From: Nitrospirota bacterium
GTDB taxonomy: Bacteria; Nitrospirota_A; Leptospirillia; Leptospirillales; Leptospirillaceae
Direction of reading: 5' to 3'
NCBI GenBank assembly: GCA_023480765.1
Contig: JAMCWZ010000042.1
Location: 1 to 6,185 of the forward strand
DNA: 6,185 bases
Below, one piece after another: positions 5,425 through 6,185 of this stretch (position 1 is the first letter of the stretch; the number at the start of each line of letters is the position of its first letter). The notes beneath the pieces are model-generated. The model had not been told where the DNA came from. It did no database searches and saw nothing but the letters and a program-made list of their open reading frames with translations. Position numbers and translations under genes: made by a program.

Positions 5425-5697
5425 TTATCTGGAAGAACTCTCCTGGACCATCCCGGCTTCGCATGTCGCCAGATTCGACACGGGAGAGCAGGAGGGAGCG
5501 GAGCCCCAAACAGAGGTCCCTCCATCCCGGGAAACGGGAAGGGGAGGTTTCGACAACTCCATCTGTCCCATATCCCGATGATTTCCCGCCCATCCGAGAA
5601 CACCTGTAAAAGGAAAGACAATCGCGACGAACAAGGATACACCCACCATGACTTGCCTGAGAGACATGCCGCCCGACTCACTCCGCCTCACATACAT
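5425..5697 (-). CDS. Small membrane or secreted protein, unrecognised
   Basis: I do not recognise this 90-residue protein. It starts MYVRRSESGGMSLRQ, with basic residues, and then a hydrophobic stretch VMVGVSLFVAIVFPFTGVLG (16-35) that is either a signal peptide, with possible cleavage at GWA-GN (36-40), or a single membrane anchor. The rest is polar and Pro/Ser/Gly-rich, with two cysteines (C70, C79) and the C-terminus VQESSSR. The start was chosen because a GGGG run (5705-5708) lies seven bases upstream within a purine-rich tract. The frame stays open upstream to a GTG at 5802, but that extension is Gly/Arg-rich, unlike a real N-terminus. It has its own downstream hairpin and lies next to an AT-rich island. 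The hydrophobic-after-basic pattern and the ribosome binding site support it; no homologue is known to me. Confidence 0.5.
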   Translation of the reverse strand: MYVRRSESGGMSLRQVMVGVSLFVAIVFPFTGVLGWAGNHRDMGQMELSKPPLPVSRDGGTSVWGSAPSCSPVSNLATCEAGMVQESSSR

Positions 5698-5721
5698 GTT
5701 CAATCCCCTTTCCCCTCCGTC

Positions 5722-5737
5722 CCGGAATCCTTTCCGG
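5722..5737 (-). promoter_or_regulatory. Leader hairpin just upstream of the small-gene ribosome binding site
   Basis: CCGGAA and TTCCGG form a perfect 6-bp stem with a four-base loop, ending 13 bases before the GGGG ribosome binding sequence. It would be in the mRNA leader if the gene starts at 5697. It could stabilise or modulate translation; no function is shown. Confidence 0.35.
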
Positions 5738-5850
5738 TCCGAACCGCTGCCCCACATTCTCCTGAAAACCCCCGACCCTTCCCTCTTTTTCGGATCGTTC
5801 ACACAATCTCATCATCCTTCCGTTTCCGGGGGGATGAATCCGGTAAAAAA

Positions 5851-5878
5851 AGAATACACCTTTTATTTTTTAAATCAA
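5851..5878 (-). promoter_or_regulatory. Candidate promoter of the small-protein gene at the edge of the AT island
   Basis: Leftwards, TTGATT (5878-5873) and TATTCT (5856-5851) are 16 bases apart, each matching four of six consensus positions. Transcription would begin near 5844, giving a leader of about 147 bases. AT-rich DNA produces promoter-like strings by chance, so this is tentative. Confidence 0.33.
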
Positions 5879-6020
5879 CAATTTTTTAATTAATAAAAAT
5901 TATAATTTAACTTATTTACCAAAAATAAAACAAAAAAATATAATATTATTTCATTAATTAACTTATGTTTAAATATTAAAACGAAATACTTTTTCCAGAA
6001 AAAACAAAAATAAAAAAATT
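5861..6020. other. AT-rich island without genes
   Basis: By hand count only 16 of these 160 bases are G or C (about 10%), against clearly GC-rich flanks. It holds A-tracts (5895-5899, 5921-5925, 5932-5938), two TTAATTAA palindromes, TAATATTA, and the near-palindrome GTTTAAATATTAAAAC. No open frame of useful length is present. Such DNA may be curved, a binding zone for a nucleoid or silencing protein, a promoter upstream element, or a remnant of transferred DNA. Confidence 0.8.
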
Positions 6021-6027
6021 TCTACCC

Positions 6028-6079
6028 ATTCCATTTTTTCTTTAAAAAAGACTATTCCACTTCATTCCACCCGCGGAAT
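6028..6079. repeat. Cluster of ATTCCA repeats ending in an inverted repeat
   Basis: ATTCCA occurs at 6028-6033, 6054-6059 and 6064-6069. The last two are exactly ten bases apart and share ATTCCAC. The last copy is followed by GGAAT (6075-6079), forming ATTCC-6-GGAAT. The phasing of one helical turn suggests possible protein-binding sites at the boundary between the AT island and GC-rich DNA. Confidence 0.4.
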
Positions 6080-6185
6080 TCAGGCGCACCCGGGACAGAC
6101 AAACCAGGAAAACTGCCATCGGATGACCATTTGGACTTTCCTGAGCCTTCACCTTCCTTCGTTGGCCGGTTTCCCAGCCTGCCTG
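6080..6185. other. Right-edge segment with no supported gene
   Basis: GC-rich composition resumes here. Several frames are open to the edge on both strands: a minus frame ending in TAG with terminal GWNEVE, another ending in KWNSLF, and a plus frame from ATG at 6123 starting MTIWTFLSLH with no good ribosome binding site. None can be chosen from about 100 bases. It may hold the end or start of a neighbouring gene. Confidence 0.4.

Noticed and set aside
5291..5581. 96-residue plus-strand frame opposite the small gene
   Set aside because: It is polar low-complexity sequence with no ribosome binding site and crosses the hairpin; judged a shadow.
5235..5681. 148-residue minus frame overlapping the small gene and the arsR promoter
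   Set aside because: It runs through the compound hairpin and the arsR promoter, its last residues are encoded by AT-rich promoter DNA, and the other frame has a better ribosome binding site and membrane segment.
5861..6060. Replication origin (AT-rich unwinding region near glmU-glmS)
   Set aside because: No clear DnaA box (TTATNCACA) was found by eye; the closest, TTATTTACC at 5912-5920, has two mismatches, and no dnaA, gidA or atp genes are present.

Overview
The window looks like a moderately GC-rich, Gram-negative chromosomal segment. The coding style, a predicted outer-membrane protein and an arsenic/cadmium-response pair in a housekeeping neighbourhood would suit a metal- and acid-exposed bacterium such as Leptospirillum (Nitrospirota). 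That taxonomic guess is inference from gene content and base style only and was not checked by any search.

Left half (1-3350, minus strand): three genes are packed head to tail and read right to left: a DUF502-family two-helix membrane protein (GTG start), glmU, and glmS cut by the left edge. DUF502 and glmU overlap by 11 bases. glmU and glmS are separated by one base, and the glmS ribosome binding site lies inside the end of glmU. GlmS makes glucosamine-6-phosphate. GlmU acetylates and uridylylates glucosamine-1-phosphate to UDP-GlcNAc, the precursor of peptidoglycan and lipopolysaccharide. The phosphoglucosamine mutase GlmM that links them is not in the window.

Middle (3351-4449): a divergent intergenic region carries a probable extended -10 promoter reading rightwards and a weaker candidate promoter for the glm operon reading leftwards. 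It drives a 285-residue exported protein of outer-membrane beta-barrel type, followed by a short intrinsic terminator.

Right part (4448-5273, minus strand): a two-gene operon encodes an ArsR-family repressor and an ArsI/CadI-type vicinal-oxygen-chelate metalloprotein, overlapping by ATGA. The arsR promoter is AT-rich, overlaps an imperfect dyad, and places the transcription start at or only about ten bases before the start codon, with no Shine-Dalgarno sequence, so the mRNA is probably leaderless or nearly so.

Far right (5274-6185): a probable orphan small membrane or secreted protein (90 residues, minus strand) is followed by a compound hairpin and preceded by a strikingly AT-rich island of about 160-200 bases. 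Past the island there is a cluster of ATTCCA repeats and an unresolved edge with no supported gene.

No clearly new multi-gene system is visible. The most unusual items are the near-leaderless ars promoter, the AT island with its adjacent orphan small gene, and the divergent nucleotide-binding loop of GlmU.
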